A stretch of DNA of 64,000 bases from Pseudomonas saudimassiliensis (lineage in GTDB: Bacteria; Pseudomonadota; Gammaproteobacteria; Pseudomonadales; Pseudomonadaceae). Positions 51,556-61,727 of this stretch are shown here, one piece after another (within the stretch, counting starts at the first letter, position 1; the number at the start of each line of letters is the position of its first letter). The stretch covers positions 2,053,953 through 2,117,952 of the forward strand of contig NZ_LK391969.1 in assembly GCF_000939975.1 (NCBI RefSeq). Direction: 5' to 3'. A model generated the notes under the pieces. It was not told where the DNA came from. It saw nothing but the letters and a program-made list of their open reading frames with translations, and made no database searches. A program made the position numbers and the translations under genes.

Positions 51556-52377
51556 TCAATGCGACACGGGTTTATCCAGCAACGTGCGGTTGGCAATGGA
51601 GATGAAGCGGCCTTCGTCATCCACCAGGGTCGTCTTGACGGTGCCTATTTCCTCGATGACGCCTTCCCGGTCCTCTACCTTGATCCGGTCGCCCACCTGA
51701 TACAGCTCGCGCAGATAGACACCGGCGATGATCTGGCTGACCGTTTCCCGGCTGCCCAGGCCCATGGCCAGGGCGGCGGCTGCACCGAAGGAAACCAGCA
51801 CGATTGCAATCACGGTATTGAGCAGCTGGGTCTCGATCTGCAGCTGACCGATGGCCAGCGATACCGTGATGATCACCAGCAGCCCTTGGACCAGCCGGCT
51901 GATGCCGCCGGCGTAATCGGCGCCAATACTCTCGACGGTGCCCCGCACCATCCCCGCCACCAGGTGTGACAACAACAGACCGGCCAGCAGAATGAGCGCG
52001 GCGCCGAAGACCTTTGGCAGATACAGGGCGAAGGCATCCAGCGTAGCGGAGACCCGGGCCAGGCCGAGGGTTTCCGCCGCGGAGACCACAAAGGTCAGAA
52101 TGATGAACCAGTAGATGATCTTGCCGATGACCGCCGAGACCGGCGAGGCGATGCCGATACGGCTGAGCATCTTGGTCACCCCTGCCCCGGTCATCAACCG
52201 GTCGAGGCCCAGCTTGGCCAGCCCCTTGGTCAGCACCGCATCGATGAGGCGGGCGATGACAAGGCCCAGCAGCACGATAATCAGCGCTGTGATCAGGTCA
52301 GGAATGAAAGACGCTACTTTGGTCCACAAAGCAGTCATCGCAGCCACAAAACTCTGGCTCCAGGTTTCTTGTTCCAT
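51556..52377 (-). CDS. cmpX: Mechanosensitive-channel-like membrane protein CmpX
   Basis: A 273-residue inner-membrane protein with a hydrophobic N-terminal half (helices at about 22-44, 70-90, 95-115 and 130-150) and the MscS-like segment LGSRETVSQIIAGVYLRELYQVGDRIKVEDREG. It lies 37 bp upstream of sigX. ATG at 52377 (MEQETWSQSF) is given; a GTG at 52389 overlapping the crfX stop by one base is also possible. Known to influence SigX activity in P. aeruginosa. Confidence 0.9.
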   Translation of the reverse strand: MEQETWSQSFVAAMTALWTKVASFIPDLITALIIVLLGLVIARLIDAVLTKGLAKLGLDRLMTGAGVTKMLSRIGIASPVSAVIGKIIYWFIILTFVVSAAETLGLARVSATLDAFALYLPKVFGAALILLAGLLLSHLVAGMVRGTVESIGADYAGGISRLVQGLLVIITVSLAIGQLQIETQLLNTVIAIVLVSFGAAAALAMGLGSRETVSQIIAGVYLRELYQVGDRIKVEDREGVIEEIGTVKTTLVDDEGRFISIANRTLLDKPVSH

Positions 52378-52388
52378 GGGTAGGCTCA

Positions 52389-52643
52389 CTATGAGTTCAG
52401 GTCAGAGGGAGGAGGATCGCGCCGTTCCCGGCGGGCGGCGGCGGCCTGGCGCAAGCCGCGGCCGCCACCCTCGCCGATGACCCATCCCCAGCAGGAAAAC
52501 AACTTGAGCAAGTCGAACAGACCGCTGTGGATATGGGCGCGGTGCAGGACGCGTTCAAGCCGTCTGTCGTCCGCGCTGGAAGCCTGCTCGGCGGTATCGC
52601 CCCGCATCATTTCGCGCAGCTGACGTTCAAATGGATCGTCCAT
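52389..52643 (-). CDS. crfX: Small cytoplasmic protein CrfX
   Basis: An 84-residue protein with an acidic, Met-rich N-terminus (MDDPFERQLREMMRGDTA) and a short hydrophobic stretch (FDLLKLFSCWGWVIGE). Identification rests mainly on position directly before cmpX, as in P. aeruginosa. GGAGATAG precedes the ATG; a longer frame to 52700 is not supported. The CorA-like cmaX gene that follows in P. aeruginosa is absent; rraA comes next. Confidence 0.75.
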   Translation of the reverse strand: MDDPFERQLREMMRGDTAEQASSADDRRLERVLHRAHIHSGLFDLLKLFSCWGWVIGEGGGRGLRQAAAARRERRDPPPSDLNS

Positions 52644-52696
52644 GGCTATCTCCGAATCAGTGGATATATAGGGTGCAAACCCATGAACACAGACGC

Positions 52697-52728
52697 ACAT
52701 CGGCCGGGTGATGTCACCCGGCCGATGT
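52697..52728. terminator. Perfect hairpin between rraA and crfX
   Basis: ACATCGGCCGGGTGA (52697-52711) and TCACCCGGCCGATGT (52714-52728), a 15-bp stem 23 bp after the rraA stop. No T-run; it probably separates ppsA-rraA from crfX-cmpX-sigX. Confidence 0.6.
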
Positions 52729-52751
52729 ATCCAACTGAACGCCCGTGGATC

Positions 52752-53243
52752 TTACTCGGGCATCTGCAGTGCGGTGGGCGAGACGATGATGCCGTTGTTG
52801 TCGGCATACACATACTCACCCGGGCGGAAGGTTACGCCGCCAAAGGTAACCGGCACGTTGTGCTCGCCGACGCCGCGCTTGTTGCTCTTGCGCGGGTGGC
52901 TGGCCAGCGCCTGGACACCCAGCGGCGTCTGGATCAAGACATCCACATCCCGAACGCAGCCGTAGATGATGATGCCTTCCCAGCCGTTCCGGGCGGCCTT
53001 GTCGGCCAGCATGTCACCCAACATGGCACAGCGCAGCGAACCGCCGCCGTCCACCACCATGACCTTGCCGGCACCGCTCTCTTCGACCAACTCCTTGACC
53101 ACCGAGTTGTCCTCGAAGCATTTGACGGTGACGATTTCGCCACCGAACGAATCGTGGCCACCGAAGTTGGTGAACATGGGCTCAACAACCGCGACCTCGG
53201 GGTAAGCGTCGCATAGATCCGGAGTTATATAGTGCATGGTCAT
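52752..53243 (-). CDS. rraA: RraA family protein (regulator of RNase E activity / aldolase-like)
   Basis: A 163-residue protein of the RraA family: [41 protein letters not shown] and [14 protein letters not shown] are typical. Some members bind and inhibit RNase E; plant-associated members are 4-hydroxy-4-methyl-2-oxoglutarate aldolases, which cannot be excluded. It starts 14 bp after ppsA, suggesting co-transcription. Confidence 0.9.
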   Translation of the reverse strand: MTMHYITPDLCDAYPEVAVVEPMFTNFGGHDSFGGEIVTVKCFEDNSVVKELVEESGAGKVMVVDGGGSLRCAMLGDMLADKAARNGWEGIIIYGCVRDVDVLIQTPLGVQALASHPRKSNKRGVGEHNVPVTFGGVTFRPGEYVYADNNGIIVSPTALQMPE

Positions 53244-53257
53244 GCTCCTGGGGTTGA

Positions 53258-55627
53258 TCAGCTATTGTTTTCCGCGAGGAAGAACCAGGTGTCCATTACC
53301 GAGTCGGGGTTCAGCGATACGCTTTCGATCCCCTGCTCCATCAACCAGCGCGCCAGGTCCGGATGATCCGAGGGACCCTGGCCGCAGATACCGATGTACT
53401 TGTCGGCCTTGCGGCAGGCGGCGATGGCGTTAGCCAGCAACTTCTTGACTGCGGCGTTACGCTCGTCGAACAGGTGGGCGATGATACCGGAGTCGCGATC
53501 CAGGCCCAGGGTCAGCTGGGTCAGGTCGTTTGAGCCGATGGAGAAGCCATCGAAGTGCTCGAGGAACTCATCAGCCAGCAAGGCGTTGGCCGGCAGCTCG
53601 CACATCATGATCAGACGCAGGCCGTTTTCGCCGCGCTTGAGACCGTTTTCGGCCAACAGCTCGACTACCTGCTTGGCTTCGCCCACGGTACGCACGAAGG
53701 GCACCATGATCTCGACGTTGGTCAGGCCCATCTCGTCGCGTACACGCTTCATTGCGCGGCATTCCAACTCGAAGCAATCGCGGAAGGATTCACTGATATA
53801 ACGGGAGGCGCCACGGAAGCCCAGCATCGGGTTTTCTTCCTCGGGCTCGTACAGGCGACCACCGATCAGGTTGGCATATTCGTTGGACTTGAAGTCCGAC
53901 AGGCGCACGATGACCTTCTTCGGCCAGAAGGCAGCCGCCAGTGTGCTCACACCCTCGACCAGCTTGTCGACATAGAAGCTGACCGGATCAGCGTAGCCGG
54001 CGATGCGCTTCTCGACGCTGTCCTTGACTTCGGTGGGCAGGCCGTCGAAATTCAGCAGCGCCTTGGGGTGCACACCGATCATGCGGTTGATGATGAATTC
54101 CAGACGGGCCAGACCAACACCCTCGTTGGGCAGGTTGGCGAAGTCGAAGGCGCGGTCGGGGTTGCCGACGTTCATCATGATCTTGAACGGCAGCGGCGGC
54201 ATGGCATCGACGCTATTGGTACGGATGTCGAAATCCAGGCGGCCGGCGTAGATCATGCCGGTGTCCCCTTCGGCGCAGGAAACGGTAACTTCCTGGCCAT
54301 CACTCAGTTCGCTGGTGGCGTTGCCGCAACCGACGACCGCGGGAATACCCAGCTCGCGGGCGATGATCGCCGCGTGGCAGGTACGGCCGCCGCGGTTGGT
54401 GACAATGGCGCTGGCGCGCTTCATTACCGGCTCCCAATCGGGATCGGTCATGTCGGATACCAGCACGTCGCCCGGCTGGACCTTGTCCATCTCGGACACA
54501 TCACGAATCACCTTGACCGGACCGGCGCCGATACGCTGGCCAATGGCGCGACCTTCAACCAGTACGGTGCCCTTGTCCTTCAGCAGGTAACGCTCCATCA
54601 CGTTGACGTTGCTGCGGCTCTTCACGGTCTCGGGACGCGCCTGGACGATGTACAGCTTGCCGTCGTCACCGTCCTTGGCCCACTCGATATCCATCGGGCG
54701 GCCGTAGTGTTTTTCGATGGTCATGGCCTGCTTGGCCAGGCTGACGACTTCTTCATCGCTTAGGCAGAAACGGGCGCGCTCGGCCTTGTCCACCTCGACG
54801 GTCTGCACCGAGCGGCCAGCGCTGGCCACTTCGCCGTAGATCATCTTGATGGCCTTGCTGCCCAGGTTACGGCGCAGGATCGAAGGACGACCCGCTTCCA
54901 GGGTCGGCTTGTGAACATAGAACTCGTCCGGGTTCACGGCGCCCTGAACCACGGTCTCACCCAGGCCGTAGGCGCCGGTGATGAAGACTACATCGCGGAA
55001 GCCGGACTCGGTGTCCAGGGTGAACATCACACCGGCGGTGCCGGTTTCCGAGCGAACCATGCGCTGCACACCGGCGGACAGGGCCACCAGCTTGTGGTCG
55101 AAACCCTGGTGTACGCGGTAGGCGATGGCGCGATCATTGAATAGGGAGGCGAATACCTCCTTGGCAGCGCGGATGACGTTATCCACGCCACGGATATTCA
55201 GGAAGGTTTCCTGCTGACCGGCAAAGGAGGCGTCGGGCAGGTCTTCGGCAGTAGCGGAGGAACGTACCGCAACGGCGAGGTTCTCGTTGCCGGCGGACAG
55301 CTCGGCGAAGGCAGTGCGGATGGCCTGATCAAGGGCGGCGGGGAACTCGGCATCCATGACCCACTGGCGGATCTGGGCGCCGGTGCGCGCCAGGGCATTC
55401 ACGTCATCCACATCCAGCGCATCCAGCGCGGCATTGATACGGTCGTTGAGACCACTCTGTTCGAGAAACTCGCGATAGGCGTCAGCAGTGGTGGCAAAAC
55501 CACCCGGTACGGAAACGCCGGCACCGGCCAGATTGCTGATCATTTCGCCAAGCGATGCGTTCTTGCCACCAACGCGCTCAACATCTCCAACACCCAGTTG
55601 CTCAAAGGACACGACGTACTCTAGCAA
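53258..55627 (-). CDS. ppsA: Phosphoenolpyruvate synthase
   Basis: A 789-residue gluconeogenic enzyme making PEP from pyruvate and ATP. The N-terminal ATP-grasp region ([20 protein letters not shown]), the phosphohistidine domain with catalytic His in [15 protein letters not shown] and the C-terminal PEP/pyruvate barrel ([20 protein letters not shown]) are all present. I choose TTG at 55627 ([10 protein letters not shown]), because GGAGAGAT precedes it and homologues start with a similar sequence; a longer frame to 55693 has no such support. Divergent from its regulator ppsR. Confidence 0.95.
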   Translation of the reverse strand: MLEYVVSFEQLGVGDVERVGGKNASLGEMISNLAGAGVSVPGGFATTADAYREFLEQSGLNDRINAALDALDVDDVNALARTGAQIRQWVMDAEFPAALDQAIRTAFAELSAGNENLAVAVRSSATAEDLPDASFAGQQETFLNIRGVDNVIRAAKEVFASLFNDRAIAYRVHQGFDHKLVALSAGVQRMVRSETGTAGVMFTLDTESGFRDVVFITGAYGLGETVVQGAVNPDEFYVHKPTLEAGRPSILRRNLGSKAIKMIYGEVASAGRSVQTVEVDKAERARFCLSDEEVVSLAKQAMTIEKHYGRPMDIEWAKDGDDGKLYIVQARPETVKSRSNVNVMERYLLKDKGTVLVEGRAIGQRIGAGPVKVIRDVSEMDKVQPGDVLVSDMTDPDWEPVMKRASAIVTNRGGRTCHAAIIARELGIPAVVGCGNATSELSDGQEVTVSCAEGDTGMIYAGRLDFDIRTNSVDAMPPLPFKIMMNVGNPDRAFDFANLPNEGVGLARLEFIINRMIGVHPKALLNFDGLPTEVKDSVEKRIAGYADPVSFYVDKLVEGVSTLAAAFWPKKVIVRLSDFKSNEYANLIGGRLYEPEEENPMLGFRGASRYISESFRDCFELECRAMKRVRDEMGLTNVEIMVPFVRTVGEAKQVVELLAENGLKRGENGLRLIMMCELPANALLADEFLEHFDGFSIGSNDLTQLTLGLDRDSGIIAHLFDERNAAVKKLLANAIAACRKADKYIGICGQGPSDHPDLARWLMEQGIESVSLNPDSVMDTWFFLAENNS

Positions 55628-55778
55628 GGTGATCTCTCCGTCAATCAATGAATAGGTTCGCAGTGCGGCTCTGCCGTCTGGTCTGCAAGTCACAAATACG
55701 CCACAATGCCACTTTGACGCTGATCGAGGGCTCAGGACCGACGCCCTCGCAAAATTTCGTTATTCTAAGGCTTCGCGC

Positions 55779-56597
55779 ATGAAACGCACTGCTTTTTTCA
55801 TTTCCGATGGTACCGGTATCACTGCCGAGACGCTTGGCCAAAGCCTGCTCTCCCAATTCGAGAACATCCAATTCAGCAAGCTGCTGCGGCCCTATGTGGA
55901 CACCGTGGAAAAAGCGCGGGACATGGTACAACAAATCGATGCCGCTGCCGAGGCAGATGGTCAACGACCGATCATTTTCGAAACGGTGGTCAACCGCGAC
56001 ATCCATAAGGAACTGACCCAGTCCAAGGGTTACATCATTGACATCTTTTCTACCTTCCTTGCTCCCCTGGAACAGGAGCTCGGTGCCGGTTCCTCCTACT
56101 CGGTAGGCAAGTCCCATTCGATCCAGCACAACAGCAACTACCACGACCGCATCGATGCGGTGCACTTTGCCATGGACAACGACGATGGTGCCCGCACCCA
56201 TCACTACAAGGAAGCGGATATCATCCTGGTCGGCGTCTCCCGCTGCGGCAAGACCCCTTCCTGCCTTTATATGGCCCTGCAGTATGGCATTCGTGCGGCA
56301 AACTATCCGCTAACGGATGACGATATGGAGCGCTTGCAGCTACCGGCGGCCCTCAAGCCCTATAAACAGAAGCTGTTTGGCCTGACGATTGATGCCGATC
56401 GCCTGGCCAGCATTCGCAACGAGCGGCGTCCCAACAGTCGTTACGCGAGCTTCGCCCAGTGCGAATTCGAGATTCGCGAGGTGGAAAACCTGTTCCGCCG
56501 GGAGAATATCCCGCACATCAATTCAACCCATTTTTCGGTTGAAGAGATCTCCGCCAAGATTCTCGTGCATATGGGCATCGAGCGGCGACTGAAATAA
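55779..56597 (+). CDS. ppsR: PEP synthase regulatory kinase/pyrophosphorylase
   Basis: A 272-residue bifunctional DUF299 enzyme that inactivates PpsA by ADP-dependent phosphorylation and reactivates it by phosphorolysis. The N-terminal [19 protein letters not shown] and the P-loop-like [15 protein letters not shown] are conserved. It is divergent from ppsA with about 150 bp between the starts, the usual functional pairing. Confidence 0.95.
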   Translation: MKRTAFFISDGTGITAETLGQSLLSQFENIQFSKLLRPYVDTVEKARDMVQQIDAAAEADGQRPIIFETVVNRDIHKELTQSKGYIIDIFSTFLAPLEQELGAGSSYSVGKSHSIQHNSNYHDRIDAVHFAMDNDDGARTHHYKEADIILVGVSRCGKTPSCLYMALQYGIRAANYPLTDDDMERLQLPAALKPYKQKLFGLTIDADRLASIRNERRPNSRYASFAQCEFEIREVENLFRRENIPHINSTHFSVEEISAKILVHMGIERRLK

Positions 56598-56641
56598 CAT
56601 CCGCCCTCTTTCGCTTCCCGTCCCTGCTTCCCTGCATAGCT

Positions 56642-56669
56642 GCCGCGTATCAGCCCGCTGATACGCGGC
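56642..56669 (+). terminator. Hairpin after ppsR
   Basis: Perfect 12-bp arms GCCGCGTATCAG (56642-56653) and CTGATACGCGGC (56658-56669), loop CCCG, 44 bp after the stop. No T-run, so it is terminator-like rather than classic. Confidence 0.5.
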
Positions 56670-56710
56670 GACGCGGTAACATTCCGCGCTCCGTCCAGAT
56701 CCTGGTAACG

Positions 56711-56777
56711 ATTTACATTTGCCGGTTGAAATTTACAGATTGAGATGTAATATTGCCAGCGCCTGATAATCATTATC
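56711..56777 (+). promoter_or_regulatory. Promoter, direct repeats and Fur box of TonB receptor 1
   Basis: TTGAAA (56726-56731), 16 bp, TAATAT (56748-56753). A Fur-box-like 19-mer at 56759-56777 matches 15 of 19 consensus positions, including ATAATCATTATC without error. Two ATTTACA direct repeats start at 56711 and 56731, exactly 20 bp apart, as an activator site might. Confidence 0.65.
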
Positions 56778-56834
56778 AATCCTTCTGATAGACGCAACCT
56801 ATTCCGTCTTCAGTTCCTCTGAAAGGAGTGCCCG

Positions 56835-59087
56835 ATGTTGCCGAACCGACCTGCCCTTGCCCACTACGCCCTTATCGGCAGCTTGAGCCTGCTGGCCAGC
56901 AGCGTGGCCCTGGCGAACGACGAAGCGGTTCGCCTCGCCGATACCGTCGTCACTGCCTCGGGCTTCGAGCAGAAGATAACCGAAGCGCCGGCAAGCATCA
57001 GTGTCATCAGTCAGGAGGATTTGCAGCAGAATCGGTTCAGTAACCTGGCGCAGGCCCTGGACAACGTTGACGGCATCGACATTCGCCAGGGCACCGGCAA
57101 GACCGGCGGCTTGAATATCAGCATCCGCGGTATGCCCAGCGAATACACCCTGATCCTGGTCGACGGCCGCCGTCAGAACTCAGCGGGCAACGTGACGCCC
57201 AACGGCTTCAACGAGACCTCTACCAGCTTCATGCCGCCGATGTCCGCCATTGAACGCATCGAAGTGATCCGCGGGCCAATGTCGACGCTCTATGGCTCCG
57301 ACGCCATGGGTGGCGTGATCAATATCATAACCAAGAAAGTGGCGAAGGAATGGAGCGGTTCCGTCACCCTGGGCCATACCTTCCAGGAAGACAGCGACTA
57401 TGGCGACACCAGCAACGCCAGCATCTATGCGAGCGGCCCGCTGGTAGAAGACTTGCTGGGACTGGCGGTACGGGGCAACGTCCATCTGCGGGACGAGTCG
57501 GACCTGATGTTCGACAATGACAGCACCGTCAGCCGTCGGGGTGTCTCGCCGGTGGAAGGCCGCAACAACGTGCTGGGGGCTCGGCTCTCGCTGACGCCCA
57601 CTGAACAACATGATTTCTACCTGGATTTCGAACGTGGCCGCCAGGTCTATGAGAACGACGAATGCCAGCTGGGCACCCTGGATGGTTATGAGGGCGGCAG
57701 CGCCACAGTGGCCTGCAGCGAGCCTGATCCTACCGTCATCAATGGTTACGCTGACGAGCTGCGCTTCGAGCGCGACCAATTTGCGCTAGGCCATACTGCC
57801 CGGCTGGATATCGGCGTGTGGGACAGCGCCATCACCCATAACAAGACCGAGACCATCGGACGCACCATTCCAGGTACGCTCGGCCAGCCCTACCCTGCCC
57901 CCTATCAGTCAATCGTCGGTGGCGATGACCGCGAGCTGGAATCCACCGACCTGATCTTCGATACCAAGCTCTCCGCCCCCGTTGGCGAGTCCCATATCGC
58001 CGTTGTCGGTGCGCAGTACTGGGATGGTGAAGTTGTCGATGGTATTGCTGGGGAGACGTTCAAGCAGAAATCCTGGTCGCTGTTCCTCGAAGATGAATGG
58101 CGGCTGCGTGACGATCTTGCGCTCACCCTGGGCGGCCGTTATGAGGACCACGATGCCTATGGTGGGCATTTCAGTCCGCGTGCTTACCTGGTCTGGAACA
58201 CCACGGACAACTGGACGCTCAAGGGCGGCGTGAGCAAGGGCTACCGTACCCCGGATATCAACGATCTTCATAACGGCATCAATGGCGTCACCGGCCAGGG
58301 CAGCACCATTACCATCGGTAGTCCCGATCTGGACCCCGAAATCACCACCAATACCGAGATTGGAGCGTACTTCGATAACCTGGCGGGCTTTAATGCCAAC
58401 GTGACCATCTTCCATAATGACTTCAAGGACAAGATCGATTCGGGCACGGCGCTGCCGAACTGTTTCTCCTCAGAAAGTCCGAATCAGCCAGGTTGCGTAA
58501 GCTATGGCAGCGGCTTCACCCAGGAAGAGTTCGCGCAGATGACCAATATTGGTGAAGCGAAAACCCAGGGTGTCGAGGTGGCTGCCAGTTGGGAGTTCGC
58601 GCCCCGCTGGACCCTGAGCGGTAACTACACCTATACCGACAGTGAACAGAAAAGCGGCACCAATGAAGGCGCTCCGCTGACCAACATGGCCAAGCACCTG
58701 GCCTTTGCGCGGCTCAACTGGGACGCCAATGATCGCCTCTCGCTCTGGTTCAAGGGCGAGTATCGCGGCGAACGCGCTCGCTTTACCGACCGTTATGCGA
58801 ACCTGAGCGCTGCTAACCGAGCGATCATGGATCAGGTTGGAGATCTTGATGCCTATGAAGTCTTTCATCTGGGCGGCGCATTCCGCGCTTCGGAAAATGT
58901 CACGCTCACGGCCACTATCTATAACGTGTTCGACAAGGACTTCACTGACGGCAGCAGTTACACCTACAACACCGCGAACGGGCCGGTCACCGGCTGGGCT
59001 TCCAACTACGTGCAGATCGGGCGTTCTGCTGAAGGCACGCTGGAGGAAGGCCGCCGCCTCTGGCTCTCGGCCACGATCGACTTCTAA
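56835..59087 (+). CDS. TonB-dependent outer-membrane receptor 1 (CirA/FepA-like)
   Basis: A 750-residue receptor: signal peptide to about residue 27 (SVALA), plug domain with ASGFEQKITEAPASISVISQ, the MRGxP-like IRGMPSEYTLILVDGRRQ and ERIEVIRGPMSTLYGSDAMG, then a 22-strand barrel ending in aromatic F (SATIDF). Sequence style resembles catecholate siderophore receptors, but the ligand cannot be told. The Fur-box-like site upstream supports iron regulation. It is clearly paralogous to the next gene. A terminator at 59104-59130 separates them. Confidence 0.92.
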   Translation: MLPNRPALAHYALIGSLSLLASSVALANDEAVRLADTVVTASGFEQKITEAPASISVISQEDLQQNRFSNLAQALDNVDGIDIRQGTGKTGGLNISIRGMPSEYTLILVDGRRQNSAGNVTPNGFNETSTSFMPPMSAIERIEVIRGPMSTLYGSDAMGGVINIITKKVAKEWSGSVTLGHTFQEDSDYGDTSNASIYASGPLVEDLLGLAVRGNVHLRDESDLMFDNDSTVSRRGVSPVEGRNNVLGARLSLTPTEQHDFYLDFERGRQVYENDECQLGTLDGYEGGSATVACSEPDPTVINGYADELRFERDQFALGHTARLDIGVWDSAITHNKTETIGRTIPGTLGQPYPAPYQSIVGGDDRELESTDLIFDTKLSAPVGESHIAVVGAQYWDGEVVDGIAGETFKQKSWSLFLEDEWRLRDDLALTLGGRYEDHDAYGGHFSPRAYLVWNTTDNWTLKGGVSKGYRTPDINDLHNGINGVTGQGSTITIGSPDLDPEITTNTEIGAYFDNLAGFNANVTIFHNDFKDKIDSGTALPNCFSSESPNQPGCVSYGSGFTQEEFAQMTNIGEAKTQGVEVAASWEFAPRWTLSGNYTYTDSEQKSGTNEGAPLTNMAKHLAFARLNWDANDRLSLWFKGEYRGERARFTDRYANLSAANRAIMDQVGDLDAYEVFHLGGAFRASENVTLTATIYNVFDKDFTDGSSYTYNTANGPVTGWASNYVQIGRSAEGTLEEGRRLWLSATIDF

Positions 59088-59103
59088 CATCCACGCTCTG
59101 CCG

Positions 59104-59130
59104 ACGCCCGCTTCTGCGGGCGTTTTTATT
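59104..59130 (+). terminator. Rho-independent terminator after TonB receptor 1
   Basis: ACGCCCGC (59104-59111), loop TTCT, GCGGGCGT (59116-59123), then TTTTATTT. A compact classic terminator 17 bp after the stop. Confidence 0.9.
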
Positions 59131-59250
59131 TCTGGCTTCCCCCCGCTACGCACACTCTCGCTTCGCCGCTGCAAACGCGACATATTCCTGTTTATCCGCA
59201 AATTCCAGTAGCCCTTTCGCGTCTGGCTCCTTATACTCTCGCCCACAATC

Positions 59251-59269
59251 AATAATGATAACGATTCTG
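59251..59269 (+). promoter_or_regulatory. Fur-box-like site before TonB receptor 2
   Basis: AATAATGATAACGATTCTG matches 14 of 19 Fur-consensus positions, with the left half nearly perfect. It lies 58-76 bp before the start codon; TATACT at 59232-59237 could be the -10 element. Confidence 0.6.
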
Positions 59270-59326
59270 ATTAGCATGATGATCACATCGGAAGCCCGGA
59301 TTGGGCATGTTAAGGAGCACTAACGG

Positions 59327-61681
59327 ATGTCGATCAGAACCTCCCTTCCCGCCCACCTTACCGGTGGCGCAGCCATGTTGGCGGCCGGCCTGGCGCTGGC
59401 CAACCAGGACTCGATCCATTTGCCGGATGTCACCGTGGTATCGGCTACGGGTTTCGAACAGAAGATAACCGATGCGCCGGCGAGCATCAGCGTGATCAGC
59501 CGCGAGCAACTCCAGAGCAAGCCCTACGCGGGCCTCGCCGACGCCCTGCGCGACATTGAGGGCGTGGATGTAGGTGCCGATCTCGACAAGAACGGCAACA
59601 TCAGCATCACCATGCGCGGCCTGCCCAAGGACTACACCCTGGTGCTGATCGACGGACGCCGCCAGAGCGATATCGGCGATATCGGGCCGAACAACTTCGG
59701 CAACAGCCAGTTCATGTACATGCCTTCAATGGATGCCATCGAGCGGATCGAGGTAATCCGCGGGCCGATGTCCACCCTCTATGGCGCCGACGCCATGGGC
59801 GGCGTCATCAATATCATCACCCGCAAGGTGCAGGACAACTGGGGCGGCTCGATCAGCCACGGGATTACCATCCAGGAGGACTCCCAGTTCGGCGATGACC
59901 GCAAGACCGACCTGTTCGCCAGTGGGCCGTTGATTGACGGCCTGCTCGGCCTGGGGCTGCGCGCCAGTCTCTACGACCGTGAGCAAAGCGACCCGGGTTA
60001 CAGCGTAGGCACCTTCATCAACGGCGACGGCAGCGTGTTCGAGGACGGCGGCAGCTTCGGTGACAAGAAGATTGTTGCGGCGAAGAACTGGAACGCCGGC
60101 TTCACGCTCAACCTGACGCCGCTGGAGGACCACGACTTCCAGTTCGAATACGATATCGCCAAACAGCGCTACGACAACACCGAAGGCCAGACCGGCACCC
60201 TCGACTCGGTGGACAGCCTGTGGCGCGCGCGGGCGGGCATCATCCAGCCGCGTGTTGGTTACGCCGAACATCAGCGCGTCGAGCGGGAGCAGTTTGTGCT
60301 GGCCCATACCGGGCGCTGGAGCTTCGGTACCAGCGATACCAGCCTGACCCGCAGTACCAGCAGCAACCTGGGGCGGTCCCTGCCGCTGACCGTGCAGGAG
60401 CGCAGCGCCCTGCAGGACATCTGGGACCAGGCCGCGGCGGATCAGGGCGTCGGCACGCCGGAGTTGACCGACGAACTGCGCGCGGAGCTCGAGCGCACCT
60501 TCCTGCCGCGCAACCGTCGTGAGCTGGAAATCCGCAACACCATTTTCGATACCAAGCTGAGCAGCACGGTCGGCGATCACCATTTCACCCTGGGCGGCCA
60601 ATACTTCCTGGCGGAGATGGAGGACGGCGTGTTCGGGATGGATGGCGCGAATTACCAGTCCGGTACTACCCAGGATCACAAGCAATGGGCGTTGTTTGCC
60701 GAGGACAACTGGGATCTCACCGACCAGTTGACCTTCACCTACGGGGCGCGTTACGACGATCACAATATCTTCGGCGCCGAGGTCAGCCCGCGGGCCTACC
60801 TCACCTGGCGCACCACTGACCAGTGGACGGTGAAGGGCGGCGTCAGCACGGGCTACAAGACGCCGAAGCCAAACCAGCTGTTCCCCGGTATCGTCGGCTT
60901 CGGTGGGCAAGGCGTCAGCCCCATGGCCGGCTCGCCGGACCTGCAGCCGGAAACCAGCACCAATTACGAGATCGCCGCCTATTACGACAACCTGACCAAC
61001 TTCAATGCCAACGCCACGCTGTTCTTCAACGAGTTCAAGGACAAGATTACCCGGGCGGACGATATCCCCAACTGCTACAACGCCGATGGCGTGCGCTATC
61101 TCAGTTCGGGCTGCGTGGACGTCGGCCCCGGTTGGGCGGAGCTGGGCTACGACACCTTCAGCCAGAGCACCAACGTCGACAAGGCCCAGACCAAGGGCCT
61201 CGAGCTGGCCGCGCGGTGGGAAATCCTGCCCACGCTCGTGCTCAGCGGTAACTACACCTATACCGACAGCGAGCAGAAAAGCGGCGCGCAACGTGGCCTG
61301 CCGCTGGTCAATACGCCCGAGCACATGCTCAACGGCAGCCTCAGCTGGGATGCCCTGCCCCGTCTGAACGTGGCGCTGATCGCCGAGGCGCGCGACGAGC
61401 GCTACCGCGGCACGGCTACCAGCACCGGCCCAAGCCCGGTCACCCGCAAGCTGTATTACAAGTCCTATGCCATCTATCACCTGGGGATGCGCTTTCAAGC
61501 GAGCCAGGACCTGACCCTGCACGGCCGCATCAACAACCTGCTGAACAAGGATATGGCCGGCCGCAGCTGCGAGCCGACCTACGATGACCTGGGCAATCAC
61601 GACACCTGGTCGTGCGCGAATGACTATAACGTGACGGAAAAGGCGCGCAGCCTGTGGCTGTCGGCCAACTACCGCTTCTGA
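59327..61681 (+). CDS. TonB-dependent outer-membrane receptor 2 (CirA/FepA-like)
   Basis: A 784-residue receptor with signal peptide to about residue 25 (LALAN), plug segments ATGFEQKITDAPASISVISR and IEVIRGPMSTLYGADAMG, and a barrel ending SANYRF. It shares long near-identical stretches with receptor 1 (for example GNYTYTDSEQKSG) but differs in extracellular loops, so the two probably take related but distinct ligands. It has its own Fur-like site, and the downstream PepSY gene is separated by 46 bp with a small hairpin. It is most likely the first gene of the reductase cluster. Confidence 0.92.
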   Translation: MSIRTSLPAHLTGGAAMLAAGLALANQDSIHLPDVTVVSATGFEQKITDAPASISVISREQLQSKPYAGLADALRDIEGVDVGADLDKNGNISITMRGLPKDYTLVLIDGRRQSDIGDIGPNNFGNSQFMYMPSMDAIERIEVIRGPMSTLYGADAMGGVINIITRKVQDNWGGSISHGITIQEDSQFGDDRKTDLFASGPLIDGLLGLGLRASLYDREQSDPGYSVGTFINGDGSVFEDGGSFGDKKIVAAKNWNAGFTLNLTPLEDHDFQFEYDIAKQRYDNTEGQTGTLDSVDSLWRARAGIIQPRVGYAEHQRVEREQFVLAHTGRWSFGTSDTSLTRSTSSNLGRSLPLTVQERSALQDIWDQAAADQGVGTPELTDELRAELERTFLPRNRRELEIRNTIFDTKLSSTVGDHHFTLGGQYFLAEMEDGVFGMDGANYQSGTTQDHKQWALFAEDNWDLTDQLTFTYGARYDDHNIFGAEVSPRAYLTWRTTDQWTVKGGVSTGYKTPKPNQLFPGIVGFGGQGVSPMAGSPDLQPETSTNYEIAAYYDNLTNFNANATLFFNEFKDKITRADDIPNCYNADGVRYLSSGCVDVGPGWAELGYDTFSQSTNVDKAQTKGLELAARWEILPTLVLSGNYTYTDSEQKSGAQRGLPLVNTPEHMLNGSLSWDALPRLNVALIAEARDERYRGTATSTGPSPVTRKLYYKSYAIYHLGMRFQASQDLTLHGRINNLLNKDMAGRSCEPTYDDLGNHDTWSCANDYNVTEKARSLWLSANYRF

Positions 61682-61688
61682 CCAACCT

Positions 61689-61707
61689 GGCCCACCACAC
61701 GTGGGCC
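61689..61707 (+). terminator. Small hairpin between TonB receptor 2 and PepSY gene
   Basis: GGCCCAC (61689-61695), five bases, GTGGGCC (61701-61707). No T-run; it may lower expression of the downstream genes relative to the receptor. Confidence 0.35.
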
Positions 61708-61727
61708 CTGCATTAGGGCATCAGGCA

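Noticed and set aside
59726..61600. Open frame of 624 codons on the minus strand opposite TonB receptor 2
   Set aside because: Low-complexity, GC-driven antisense frame without ribosome-binding site or recognisable domain; the plus-strand receptor is unambiguous.
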